Below are positions 16,314 to 25,129 of a DNA stretch of 45,519 bases, in pieces. Under the pieces are notes generated by a model that was not told the origin of the DNA, ran no database searches, and saw nothing but the letters and a program-made list of their open reading frames with translations. Each line of letters opens with the position of its first letter. Within the stretch, counting starts at the first letter, position 1. This stretch comes from JAWXCB01 sp034440455 (GTDB lineage Bacteria > Bacteroidota > Bacteroidia > Chitinophagales > CAIOSU01), in NCBI GenBank assembly GCA_034440455.1, contig JAWXCB010000100.1, positions 1 to 45,519 of the forward strand, given 5' to 3'. The position numbers were made by a program, and so were the translations under genes.

Positions 16314-17963
16314 ATGAAAATCGCGGTTGCTCAGAATAACTATCACATCGGGAATTTTGAAAGCAATTTCAAAAAAATACAAGACTCAATTCAGTGCGCA
16401 CGTTCCGGCAAATGTGACCTCGTGATTTTTTCTGAGTTGAGCGTGTGCGGCTATCCGCCCCGTGACTTTTTGGAGTTTAGTGATTTTATTAATCGTTGCG
16501 ATGAGGTGATTCAGAAAATAGCGGATGAAGCAAAAGACATCGCGGTGATTGTCGGCAGTCCTTCGCGCAACCCGCGTCTGGAAGGCAAAGACCTTTTTAA
16601 TTCAGCTTATTTTATTGAAAATGGAAAAGTTGAAAAGGTCATTCACAAAGCGCTGCTGCCAACTTACGACATCTTTGATGAGTATCGCTACTTCGAGCCA
16701 AACCGCAATTTTCATGTCGTGCAATTCAGGGATAAAAAAATTGCGCTTTCGGTGTGTGAAGACATTTGGAACGTGGGCAATGAAAATCCACTCTATACGA
16801 TTTGTCCTGTGGATGAGTTGATGCGTGAACAGCCGGATTTCATTGTGAATATTTCTGCTTCACCTTTCGATTATGAGCAAACGGAAAAACGCCTGCGTGT
16901 GCTGCGTGCGAATGTGGCGCGCTACAAGTTGCCGCTGTTCTATGTAAATCATGTTGGTGCGCAAACTGATTTGATTTTTGATGGCGGCTCGATTGTGATG
17001 AATGCTGCCGGAAAGGTGTATGATGAGTTGCCCTATTTTGAAGAAACTTATCGTGAATATGATTTGAATGACTTGACTGCTTCTGCAAAATCACAAAAGG
17101 AGGACAAGGCAATTATCCTTCCGAAAATTCAAAAGATACATGATGCGCTTGTGCTCGGCATCAAAGATTATTTCGGCAAGCTGGGATTTCAAAAAGCGAT
17201 TCTTGGTTTATCGGGCGGTATTGATTCAGCAGTAGTGCTCGTGCTTGCTGCGCGGGCGCTGGGAAAAGAAAACGTGCTGCCCGTGCTAATGCCTTCTGAA
17301 TTTTCATCAGAACATTCCATTTCCGATTCAGTTGAATTAGCCAAACGACTTGGTGTGATGCATGAAATTCTTCCGATTAAAAAAGTGTATGACGCTTCGC
17401 TTGAAGCATTGAAGCCTGTGTTTGAAGGAACTCCATTCAATATCGCGGAAGAAAATCTGCAAGCGCGCATCCGCGCAAATTTTCTGATGGCATGCACCAA
17501 TAAGCACAAATACATTCTGCTCAATACTTCCAATAAAAGCGAAGCCGCAGTTGGCTATGGCACATTGTATGGCGATATGTGCGGAGGACTTTCCGTGATT
17601 GGCGATGTATATAAAACGGAAGTGTATGAACTCGCGCATTACATTAATAAGGATGCCGAACTAATTCCAAACAACATCATCACAAAAGCACCTTCGGCAG
17701 AATTGCGCCCCAACCAAAAAGATTCGGACTCGCTGCCCGAATATCCCATTCTCGACAAACTGCTTTATCAATACATTGAAAAACGACAAGGACCAAAAGA
17801 ACTTGTGCAAATGGGCTTTAACAAATCACTTGTTGACCGTGTGTTGCGTATGGTGAACATCAACGAATTCAAGCGCCATCAAACCCCGCCCATTTTGCGC
17901 GTTTCCCCAAAAGCATTCGGCATGGGACGCAGGATGCCTATCGTGGGGAAGTATTTAAGTTAG
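16314..17963 (+). CDS. nadE: Glutamine-dependent NAD+ synthetase
   Basis: The 549-residue two-domain enzyme converts nicotinate adenine dinucleotide to NAD using ATP and glutamine. The N-terminal nitrilase-type amidase shows the catalytic triad E41 (FSELSVCGYPP), K112 (HKALLP) and C148 (LSVCEDIW). The C-terminal synthetase has the PP-loop SGGIDS at 300-305 followed by the RIRANFLMA and NTSNKSEAAVGYGTLYGDM motifs. Length and domain order are normal for the glutamine-dependent form. It is followed by a palindromic element and a strong terminator, so its transcript probably ends there. Gene order nadE beside gldB is common in Bacteroidota. Confidence 0.97.
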   Translation: MKIAVAQNNYHIGNFESNFKKIQDSIQCARSGKCDLVIFSELSVCGYPPRDFLEFSDFINRCDEVIQKIADEAKDIAVIVGSPSRNPRLEGKDLFNSAYFIENGKVEKVIHKALLPTYDIFDEYRYFEPNRNFHVVQFRDKKIALSVCEDIWNVGNENPLYTICPVDELMREQPDFIVNISASPFDYEQTEKRLRVLRANVARYKLPLFYVNHVGAQTDLIFDGGSIVMNAAGKVYDELPYFEETYREYDLNDLTASAKSQKEDKAIILPKIQKIHDALVLGIKDYFGKLGFQKAILGLSGGIDSAVVLVLAARALGKENVLPVLMPSEFSSEHSISDSVELAKRLGVMHEILPIKKVYDASLEALKPVFEGTPFNIAEENLQARIRANFLMACTNKHKYILLNTSNKSEAAVGYGTLYGDMCGGLSVIGDVYKTEVYELAHYINKDAELIPNNIITKAPSAELRPNQKDSDSLPEYPILDKLLYQYIEKRQGPKELVQMGFNKSLVDRVLRMVNINEFKRHQTPPILRVSPKAFGMGRRMPIVGKYLS

Positions 17964-18106
17964 TGGCAGTTCTAAAAAATATTTTTTTAACCACAAAGAA
18001 CGCAAAGAATTTTTCACAAAGAAAATAAAATCAATGCTTTGTGAACTTTGTGTTTTCTCTTTGAATTCTTTGTGGTTCGTCTTTTTTTTTTAATTTTTAG
18101 AACCAC
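17964..18106. repeat. Imperfect palindromic intergenic element with ACAAAG core repeats
   Basis: The ends match as inverted repeats: GGCAGTTCTAAAAAAT near 17966 against ATTTTTAGAACCACC near 18092. The inner arms AACCACAAAGAA (17989-18000) and ATTCTTTGTGGTT (18065-18077) also pair. CACAAAG/CTTTGTG units recur inside. It could fold into one long stem of about 140 bases. It is MITE- or REP-like; no ORF is present. Confidence 0.7.
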
Positions 18107-18112
18107 CTATAA

Positions 18113-18150
18113 AAAAGAAAAAGCCCGTTTTTCAACGGGCTTTTTCTTTT
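18113..18150. terminator. Bidirectional rho-independent terminator
   Basis: A perfect stem AAAGAAAAAGCCCGTT / AACGGGCTTTTTCTTT closes on a short TTTC loop, giving a U-run on both strands. It separates nadE (plus strand) from the convergent YceI gene, whose stop is 20 bases away. Confidence 0.9.
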
Positions 18151-18169
18151 AGAAAGATTTCAGAAATGC

Positions 18170-18856
18170 TTATCCCTGTACTGCAACTACGTTTAAGCCG
18201 AGTTCAATCTCGTTCTTGATGAGTTTGTCCTTCGCTAAATCCAAAAAGAATGTTTCAGAGCCATACTTCACTTCCCACTGTGAGCGGTCAATGGTGAAGG
18301 TGGCAATAGCCGTCAACTCATTTCCTGCAACGGTTACGTTTGCGGGGAAAGTAACCGATTTGGTGATGCCTTTAATCGTGAGGTTGCCCGTTACATTATG
18401 GGTAACTCCCGGCTGGTCAGCAACCACAGCAATCGAAGTGATTTCAAACGCAGCATTCGGAAAATTTGCCACATCGAAAAAATCCGCAGATTTCAAGTGA
18501 CCAATGAGGTCGCCCACTTTTGCTGCGCCACCTGTGTATTCATCTCCTGCTGAAGTCATTGAGTTCATATCAGCAGTAAATTTGCCGGCTGTAACCTGAC
18601 CGTCAGTTGAGGTAAATGAGCCGTCTGAAAAAAGAAGCGTTCCCGCGTGTGCCTTCGGGGTGAACTTGTTACTACCTTTCCAGTTGATAACGCTGCGGTC
18701 TTTCTGAACGACAAAAGCTGCTCCGGCAGGGGCTGCATTTGCAGTAGTGTCAACAGACTCTGCGTTTGTTGCTTCTACTTTGTTTTCGGATTGTGAACTG
18801 TTGCACGCTGCAAACAATACTACAAAAGAGAGGAGAAGGGCATTGAGAGTTTTCAT
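18170..18856 (-). CDS. YceI-family lipoprotein
   Basis: The 228-residue protein has a lipoprotein signal (FAAC, lipidated C18), a Ser/Ala/Thr-rich linker to about residue 45 and a YceI lipocalin-like domain. Domain motifs are SVINWKGSNKFTPKAHAGTL, the LIGHLKSADFFDVANFPNAAFEITS strand pair, and NLTIKGITKSVTFPANV. YceI proteins bind long apolar molecules such as polyisoprenoids in the periplasm; the ligand here is unknown. The final FFLDLAKDKLIKNEIELGLNVVA is the usual last strand. It is a single gene ending at a bidirectional terminator. Confidence 0.93.
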   Translation of the reverse strand: MKTLNALLLSFVVLFAACNSSQSENKVEATNAESVDTTANAAPAGAAFVVQKDRSVINWKGSNKFTPKAHAGTLLFSDGSFTSTDGQVTAGKFTADMNSMTSAGDEYTGGAAKVGDLIGHLKSADFFDVANFPNAAFEITSIAVVADQPGVTHNVTGNLTIKGITKSVTFPANVTVAGNELTAIATFTIDRSQWEVKYGSETFFLDLAKDKLIKNEIELGLNVVAVQG

Positions 18857-19268
18857 GGGTTTTTTAAATTTTTTTTAAGATTACGAAGTTACGACCCAAA
18901 ACAATCGTGGCGTTAAAAAGTTTCCGAAAACCTTTTTTTAGCAGCAGATCGTCTTTTTTATTATCCTAAACACAACACGCCACCCTCAACACCCAACCCT
19001 CATCAAGCCACCAACTTCCTATGCCCCACCCACACAAACCGCTTGTTGACATATTCAGGGTTGGAAAAGCTGGCATTGCCCGCATGTAACTGCCTTTAAC
19101 ATGGAAGTCAAAGAATGATGTGAGCGTACCGTAAAGAAACAGAAACGAAAGAGGAAACGCTTCATGCTGCCACCCGGGTTTCCCATTTGTTTGTGTACTG
19201 TTTTTCTTTGTAAGAAAAACCTCATACATTTCAGGCACGTTTACTCTGTGCATTAATCAGAGATACTT
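18857..19268. other. Intergenic stretch with a paaN 3' remnant only
   Basis: This 412-base spacer lies between the divergent YceI and O-antigen-ligase genes. Apart from the paaN fragment (18981-19117) I see nothing supported: poly-A/T-rich upstream DNA of the YceI gene at 18857-18960, and no homologous or repeated sequence recognised from 19118 to 19268. A 95-codon frame on the minus strand (18966-19253) is an artefact of the frameshifted remnant. Confidence 0.6.
19003..19117 (-). pseudogene. 3' fragment of a second paaN copy, frameshifted
   Basis: On the minus strand the DNA encodes FFDFHVKGS, then after a one-base deletion GNASFSNPEYVNKRFVWVGH and RKLVA, ending in TGA at 19003-19005. This is the end of PaaN as encoded at 23210-23310 (FSDFHVTGGNPAGNASFSNPEYV... 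RKLVS). Nucleotide identity over the best ~80 bases is about 87% by eye. Similarity extends about 20 bases past the stop, and the whole repeat is 18981-19117 against 23185-23325 in the same orientation. No upstream part of the gene remains. The intact copy lies 4.2 kb away across the ligase/T9SS pair. Confidence 0.85.
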
Positions 19269-21392
19269 ATGCAAGCAGCGCTTCCCTACCTTTTCACCCT
19301 TAGCCTTTGCGCCATTCCTTTCGTTTACAGCACTGCGCTGCTCGACCCGGAGCAGTCCATCCGGTTTGTGTATCTCCTGCTGGTGGGCAGCATCGCTCTT
19401 GCAGCTTCGTGGATTACGAATGAAAAGAAATTACTCAGCGCTTTCAGAGAAGCTACCCGTATCAGCAACCCGTTTTTTGTTGCGCTTTGCATATTGCTGC
19501 TGTGCGCGCTGCTCTCCGTGAGCACGGCTGCGCAAAAGTCAGACGCATGGACGGAGGCAGCCCGCGTGGCGAGCTTCCTGTTTTTCTATCTCTTTATCTT
19601 CACCATTCTAAAAGCGCATCCCGGCAGCATTGTTCGCCTCGCAACCTGCTTTTGCGTGTGCGCTTTTCTGTTCTGCTATTTTGCAATCAGCGATTTTCAG
19701 CAACTCAGCGAGCAGTTGCACGACTCCAAAGCGCTCTATGGAATGACGGGGCGCATGGGGCACCGCAACCTGCTTGCCATTTTTCTTGCGCTGTGCCTGC
19801 CGTTTCATGCTCTCGCGCTGCAGCGTTATCGCTCGGTCAGCGCCCGCATTTTTTTTGTGGTGAATATTTTATTAAGCGCTGCGGTAATCGCGCTCACGAC
19901 AAGCCGCGTGGGATGGACGGGGCTTGCAGCAATCCTGTTTCTCGCAATGGTTTTTATTTTTTGGGGAGATAAAAAAGGGCTGCTCACGCAGTCGCTTTTT
20001 CGCAAATCAATGCTGCTGTTCGTTGCGTGTGTTTTCGCTTTTGTGGCGATGCTCGCTGTTTATTTTTTTATGAACCGGGAAACTTCTAAAAACATTACGC
20101 AGCGGCTCACATCCGTTTTTAATTACAAGGAACAGAAAAACGAGCATACCGAAACGATACGCGAGCGGCTGCGTCTGTGGCACAACACGGTTGAAATCAT
20201 CAAAGAGCATCCGCTTACAGGTGTGGGCGCGGGCAACTGGAAGTTTCATTTTCCTGCGAAAGGCATGGGGGGCATCCGCAGCGAAAACGGGCTGATTCAT
20301 TTCCAGCAGCCGCACAATGATTTCCTGTGGGTGTGGGCTGAAACGGGTGTTGCCGGATGGCTGGCATTTGTTGGTTTGTTCGTTGCGGCTTTGGTTGTTG
20401 CGCTGAAAAAAATGAGGCGCGACACTACGTTACATCAGTTCACGGTGCTTGCTGTGGCGCTGTGCGGCACGGGCGCATATTTTTTCGCATCCCTGTTTGA
20501 TTTCCCGAAAGAGCGACCGCTGCACTTGTTTGCGTTTGCGTGTTTTCTTGCAATCATCAGCGCGGCTGACTCTGGCTCGGATGATGCAAACGCAGTTTCG
20601 GAAACGGTTTCTTTCAGCAAGAAGAAGTGGAGGGCGCTGCTCTTGCTGCTGCTCCTTCTGCAGGCGGGCGTAATGTCTTTCTGGGTGATGCGGGCACATG
20701 CGGAAACGCACCTGAAACGCGCGCTGCTTGCACGCAAGCAGGCAAACTACAAGGAAGTGTTTCGCGAGCTTGATTTCATTTACCAGCCGCTCTTTGAAGT
20801 TGATTTGACCGGCACGCCTTTGAATTGGTACAAAGGTGAAGCGGCTTTTTTTTCAGGAAATACAGATGCATCAAAACAGTTTTTTGAATCATCGCTGAAA
20901 GCAAACCCCTGCCACCTTTACACATTGAGCAATCTCGGCTCACTCTATTATATAGAAAGCGACACAGCGAAGGCAATCGCGCAATGGGACAAGGCGCTGG
21001 CAATTGCTCCGGGCTTTGCCGAAGCAAATCTGAACAGGGCGATAGCGCATTATGATAAAGGGGAGATTGGAAAGGCGGTGGAGCCGCTTTCCCGTTTCAC
21101 ACTGGAGAAGTTGGAGGAGAAACATCGTGTCATTATCACGACAATCCTGCGGGAATACATATTAAGCATTAAAAAAGATGCGGCAAGCCCTGAATTAGCG
21201 GAAGTGCTGCAACGCATTGCGCAAACAGATGAATGGCTTCTTACACTGCAGGTGAAGATGGTTTCTGCAAGACAAACAGATGCTGCTGTTTGGAAAGAAG
21301 CGATTTACACGGCAGCGGTGTTAGATAAATCTATTACTCCGCAGACGGCTGATAGTTTACGTAAATTTTACAATCTTTCTTTGGATAAATAG
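19269..21392 (+). CDS. O-antigen ligase / polymerase-family membrane protein with C-terminal TPR
   Basis: The 707-residue protein has about 11-12 hydrophobic segments in the first ~480 residues. The large periplasmic loop typical of WaaL/Wzy-type glycosyl ligases carries LRLWHNTVEIIKEHPLTGVGAGNW and the QPHNDFLWVWAETGVAGW motif with its conserved His. LTTSRVGWTGL supplies the usual Arg of the preceding segment. Residues about 505-620 form TPR-like helices (LSNLGSLYYIESDTAKAIAQWDKALAIAP). The family joins or polymerises glycans on lipid carriers at the inner membrane; in Bacteroidota some members glycosylate proteins or build A-LPS, the anchor of T9SS cargo. The sequence is markedly GC-rich compared with its flanks (sampled lines 53-65% against about 40%). 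Confidence 0.85.
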   Translation: MQAALPYLFTLSLCAIPFVYSTALLDPEQSIRFVYLLLVGSIALAASWITNEKKLLSAFREATRISNPFFVALCILLLCALLSVSTAAQKSDAWTEAARVASFLFFYLFIFTILKAHPGSIVRLATCFCVCAFLFCYFAISDFQQLSEQLHDSKALYGMTGRMGHRNLLAIFLALCLPFHALALQRYRSVSARIFFVVNILLSAAVIALTTSRVGWTGLAAILFLAMVFIFWGDKKGLLTQSLFRKSMLLFVACVFAFVAMLAVYFFMNRETSKNITQRLTSVFNYKEQKNEHTETIRERLRLWHNTVEIIKEHPLTGVGAGNWKFHFPAKGMGGIRSENGLIHFQQPHNDFLWVWAETGVAGWLAFVGLFVAALVVALKKMRRDTTLHQFTVLAVALCGTGAYFFASLFDFPKERPLHLFAFACFLAIISAADSGSDDANAVSETVSFSKKKWRALLLLLLLLQAGVMSFWVMRAHAETHLKRALLARKQANYKEVFRELDFIYQPLFEVDLTGTPLNWYKGEAAFFSGNTDASKQFFESSLKANPCHLYTLSNLGSLYYIESDTAKAIAQWDKALAIAPGFAEANLNRAIAHYDKGEIGKAVEPLSRFTLEKLEEKHRVIITTILREYILSIKKDAASPELAEVLQRIAQTDEWLLTLQVKMVSARQTDAAVWKEAIYTAAVLDKSITPQTADSLRKFYNLSLDK

Positions 21393-21429
21393 AAAGAAGT
21401 GTATAATTTGGTTGCCTTAAATCCTTAAC

Positions 21430-23142
21430 ATGAAATCATTCGCCCAAACTCTGCTGCTCCTTGTTGCTTTTTGTTTTCCCGCGTTGAGCCAGCAGGATAT
21501 TGTCGTGCAGCCTGACAATGGAAACAGGGGGCAGCGACTTCAGGTGTTGTTTTCCGGTGTGAATATTGATTTCAATCAGGCTACCGGCATCCAGCTTTTT
21601 TTTACACAGGGCACTAACGTGGTTATTTATCCTGAGGTGTTTCATGTGCAGGCATCTGATATAGCAACCGGCACTTATGAAATCCCGATTGATGCTGACT
21701 GTGGCAGCTATGCGTTGGAATCTAATTACAGTTATTACTTCCCGAATAAATTCACGGTTGATTGTTCTGCGCAGATTGCCGGAAACGTGTTTTTCGATAC
21801 CAATGGCAATGGCACAAGAGATGGAATTGAATCAGGAACAGAAGGCGTCACAGTTGTTGTTCAGCCTACGGCAGGAAATCCGATTGTTGCGTTAACGGAT
21901 GTGAATGGAAATTACTCAGCGCTTGTTTCGCTGGGAGCGTACTCAGTGAGCATTCAGCTTCCGCAATATCATCAGCAGACTTCCGCAACAATTTCTTACA
22001 ATGTAAACCTCACTTCCCTCAATAACACATCCGGTGGCAACGATTTCGGAATCGCGTATGATGGTAATCATAACGACCTTGAAGTTTCCCTCGCATCAAC
22101 GATGCCCATTGCTGGATTTTCTACAAACTATTGGGTGAATTGCTCCAATGCGGGCACTACCAGCCAAACGGCAAGTGTCAGTCTGAGCCTTGACAGCAAC
22201 CTCACATTTAGTTTCGCATCCGTTCCTCCATCTTCTTCTTCGGGCAACCTGCTTACCTGGAACTCTCTCATCCTGCAGCCGGGAGAAAGCGTGAATATCA
22301 TGATTGATGCAACTGTTGCAGTGGTGTTCCCAAATACGCCTGTTACAATTACAGCGCAAATTACATCCGCTGCCACCGATGAAACTCCCGATAACAACGC
22401 GGACACGCTTACAGAAAACGTGCTGTCATCTTATGACCCGAATGATAAACTGGTTGAACCCGCAGGAGTTGCTGCCGAGAAGTGGACATTGAAAGACCAG
22501 TACCTTACCTACACCATCCGGTTTCAAAACACAGGAAATTATTACGCATTTAATGTGCATCTCATCGATGTGCTTGACCAAAACTTAGACTTCACCACCC
22601 TGCAGGTTATCAGCAGCAGCCACGAAGTGGAATATTTGCTGAAAGCAAACGAACTGAATTTCTATTTTAACAATATCATGCTGCCCGATAGCAATATGGA
22701 CCTGAGTGGCAGCAATGGCTATGTGCAATATCGCATCAAGCCGAAACCTGGATTGGCTGACAACACGGTTATTGAGAATACAGCAGATATCTTTTTTGAT
22801 TTCAATCCCGCAGTTACAACCAACACAACGGAAAATAAGCTTGTTGATGTTATTCCTACCGGTATTTGGTCGCCCGGGTTATCTGCTGACGGTTTTGTAA
22901 AAGTGTATCCGAACCCCGCAGAAGGAAATCAGTCGCTCACCATTGAAATCAGCAATCAAATTCCATTCAGCGCGATAAATAATCTCTCCATATACACGCA
23001 AGAAGGGAAAAAGATATACGAAGTGAATTCTGTGAAAGGATACCGCATAACAGTAGATGCGTTGTCAGACTATCACGGACTTGCTATCATCCGCATGCAA
23101 TGCAGCGATAAAATTTATTACAGCAAGGCGGTGAAATTCTGA
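21430..23142 (+). CDS. Secreted SdrD-B / DUF7619-type protein with type-A T9SS sorting domain
   Basis: The 570-residue protein opens with a signal peptide (residues 1-20). A Cna-B/SdrD-like domain follows at about 117-185 (AGNVFFDTNGNGTRDGIESG with Ca-binding-type Asp/Asn spacing). Next is a repeat-like beta domain, then the YDPNDKLVEP ... LTYTIRFQNTGNYYAFNV region (about 335-470) typical of Bacteroidota secreted proteins. The type-A sorting domain starts at VKVYPNPAEGNQSLTIEI and ends SKAVKF. It begins 37 bases after the ligase-family gene and is probably co-transcribed with it. It is a likely T9SS substrate; binding target unknown. Confidence 0.88.
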   Translation: MKSFAQTLLLLVAFCFPALSQQDIVVQPDNGNRGQRLQVLFSGVNIDFNQATGIQLFFTQGTNVVIYPEVFHVQASDIATGTYEIPIDADCGSYALESNYSYYFPNKFTVDCSAQIAGNVFFDTNGNGTRDGIESGTEGVTVVVQPTAGNPIVALTDVNGNYSALVSLGAYSVSIQLPQYHQQTSATISYNVNLTSLNNTSGGNDFGIAYDGNHNDLEVSLASTMPIAGFSTNYWVNCSNAGTTSQTASVSLSLDSNLTFSFASVPPSSSSGNLLTWNSLILQPGESVNIMIDATVAVVFPNTPVTITAQITSAATDETPDNNADTLTENVLSSYDPNDKLVEPAGVAAEKWTLKDQYLTYTIRFQNTGNYYAFNVHLIDVLDQNLDFTTLQVISSSHEVEYLLKANELNFYFNNIMLPDSNMDLSGSNGYVQYRIKPKPGLADNTVIENTADIFFDFNPAVTTNTTENKLVDVIPTGIWSPGLSADGFVKVYPNPAEGNQSLTIEISNQIPFSAINNLSIYTQEGKKIYEVNSVKGYRITVDALSDYHGLAIIRMQCSDKIYYSKAVKF

Positions 23143-23209
23143 CCTTCTCCCTCATGCATTCGCAGCAGTTAAGCCCAAACACCTCACCCTAAACTCCCAC
23201 TCCCAACAC

Positions 23210-24874
23210 TCAAGAAACCAACTTTCTGTGTCCCACCCACACGAAACGCTTATTCACGTATTCAGGATTGGAAAAGCTGGCATTGCCCGCAGGGTTGCCA
23301 CCCGTAACGTGGAAGTCGGAGAATGCCGCATGTTGATTCACCCAAATGAAACCGTGGAGGTTGAGTGAAACAGGCGCAAATACCGATTCCATTTCTTCTT
23401 CAATTTTCCGCGCGATTTTTTCGTCTGTGGTATAAGCAGCACAAGTAATCGCGCCATGCTTTGCTGCCATTTCTTTTGCAAGCTGAATGGATTCGTTCGT
23501 GTCTTTTGTTTTTATCACCAGCACGATAGGACCGAACAACTCTTTTTCAAAAGTGGCTTTACTTGCAGCGTCTGTTTCGATAATCGCAGGTGATGTGAGA
23601 CGCGCTTTTGCAAATTCAGGATTCACAACGGTTGTCGGCTCAAGCACCACTTTGCCGAGCGAGGTAGAAGACTGCACTCTGTTCCAGGTTGCATCGCTTT
23701 GAATCGCGCCCAATGTTCCCGCGCCCATCTTGGGATGCGTTGCCAAACTCTTCACACTGTTTTTCAGCTTCTCCACCACTTCTTCATAAGACACAATTTT
23801 ATCTCCTGATTTTACGCCCGTGGCGGGGATGAAAAAATTCTGCGGAGCGGTACACATCTGCCCTGAATAGAGCGACACTGCAAAGGCAAGATTTTGGAAA
23901 GTAGCATCAAGATCTACAGCAGAATCAAGAATCACAGAATTCACTCCGGCTTTCTCAGTGAAAACTACTTTACCCTGTGACGTGAGCGATTCCACATAAT
24001 CGCCAAACGTGCTGCTGCCCGTGAAGTCAATGAGTTTCACTGTAGGATGTTCGGCAAGTGTTTTCGTAATCAATTGATCGGTTGAGTCAACTGCGAGTTG
24101 CACCGTGTTCGGGTCGTAGCCTGCATCTTTCAATGCTTTTTGAATTTCTGCAACCACAACAGCAATGGGAAGCACCGACTTCGGATGCGGCTTCACGATT
24201 ACAGAATTTCCCGTAACCAAACTCGCATACACACCCGGCACCGTGTTCCACACGGGAAACGTAGAGCAGCCGATGGCAAGCGCAACGCCTTTTGGAACTG
24301 CTTTATACACTTTATCCAACTTGATGCTTGAATCTTTGCCCATCGGTTTTTCCCACAAAATTTCCTGCGGGAATCTTTTCAATTCTTCATAGCCCATCGC
24401 CAATGCTTCTAACGCGCGGTCGTTTGAATGCGGACCTGAAGCCTGAAACGACATGATGAACGACTGCCCCGTACTGTGCTGCGTGGCATGTGCAATCGTG
24501 AAAAATTTATGCTTGATTCTTTCGAGCGACTCCACCAACACTTGTGCGCGGTCATCCACCGATACTTTTTTCCAGGTTTGAAATGCCTTGTCCGCTTTTG
24601 CAATCAAATCATCTACAGTAAACTGCGGGTACTTGATGTTGAGCGGCTCCATCGTGTAGGGCGAAACTTCTTCGCCCGCAAAACCGGCAGGCTTGTCTTG
24701 CAGCAAGTCGTCAAAGTTTTTGCCAACATAAGCATTGAACTCCTCCTGCCCGCGCTTGGGCGCATCTTCACCATAGGCTTTCGGATGTTCGGGATAAGCA
24801 GCGTAAAACGTGCGTTTATGAATTGCGCTCACTGCATTGTCAAGAATCGCTTTGTAATTTTCTGAAAGGGGCAT
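23210..24874 (-). CDS. paaN: Phenylacetic acid degradation protein PaaN (aldehyde dehydrogenase family)
   Basis: The 554-residue protein belongs to the stand-alone PaaN branch of the ALDH superfamily. It shows an extended N-terminus, AVPKGVALAIGCSTFPVWNT, the cofactor motif FTGSSTFG at 284-291, E307 in FTEKAG and catalytic C341 in SGQMCTAPQN. By family it oxidises the semialdehyde formed after CoA-thioester ring opening in aerobic phenylacetate catabolism; no other paa gene lies in the window, so the pathway assignment is family-based. The final ~40 residues are duplicated as a decayed fragment at 19003. It converges on the T9SS gene with a 67-base gap. Confidence 0.88.
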   Translation of the reverse strand: MPLSENYKAILDNAVSAIHKRTFYAAYPEHPKAYGEDAPKRGQEEFNAYVGKNFDDLLQDKPAGFAGEEVSPYTMEPLNIKYPQFTVDDLIAKADKAFQTWKKVSVDDRAQVLVESLERIKHKFFTIAHATQHSTGQSFIMSFQASGPHSNDRALEALAMGYEELKRFPQEILWEKPMGKDSSIKLDKVYKAVPKGVALAIGCSTFPVWNTVPGVYASLVTGNSVIVKPHPKSVLPIAVVVAEIQKALKDAGYDPNTVQLAVDSTDQLITKTLAEHPTVKLIDFTGSSTFGDYVESLTSQGKVVFTEKAGVNSVILDSAVDLDATFQNLAFAVSLYSGQMCTAPQNFFIPATGVKSGDKIVSYEEVVEKLKNSVKSLATHPKMGAGTLGAIQSDATWNRVQSSTSLGKVVLEPTTVVNPEFAKARLTSPAIIETDAASKATFEKELFGPIVLVIKTKDTNESIQLAKEMAAKHGAITCAAYTTDEKIARKIEEEMESVFAPVSLNLHGFIWVNQHAAFSDFHVTGGNPAGNASFSNPEYVNKRFVWVGHRKLVS

Positions 24875-25081
24875 GACTCAATTTTTTTGGTTTGGAAAAT
24901 AGGGGGAGGTAAAAATACAAATCCTCGTGGATTAACCTGACTTTGAATGACTTTGCAGCAGGTTGTTAAGATACACCATTACCAAGGTTTCAATCCTTAT
25001 CAAGATCTGAAATCCGTTAGTTTCGGAATAGGATAAAAAAGAAGCTAAGGTATGGGCTATATACCTAATACACCGCGCCAT

Positions 25082-25111
25082 CTAAAAAAATTAGCCATTC
25101 GATTTTTTTAG
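25082..25111. promoter_or_regulatory. Probable operator palindrome of the VapBC45-like operon
   Basis: A perfect 10-base inverted repeat, CTAAAAAAAT (25082-25091) and ATTTTTTTAG (25102-25111), has a 10-base spacer and ends 18 bases before the GTG start. TTAGCCATTCG (25091-25101) is partly repeated as TTAGCCGCTTCG across the start (25119-25130). TA antitoxins with an HTH usually bind such sites to repress their own operon; that use here is inference. Confidence 0.5.
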
Positions 25112-25129
25112 CATTAAGTTAGCCGCTTC

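Noticed and set aside
18966..19253. 95-codon minus-strand ORF
   Set aside because: It is a wrong-phase reading of the paaN 3' remnant; the homologous residues lie in two other phases joined by a one-base deletion.
24980..25020. GGTTTCAATCCTTAT-like stretch resembling a CRISPR repeat
   Set aside because: There is a single occurrence, with no regularly spaced second copy and no cas genes nearby.
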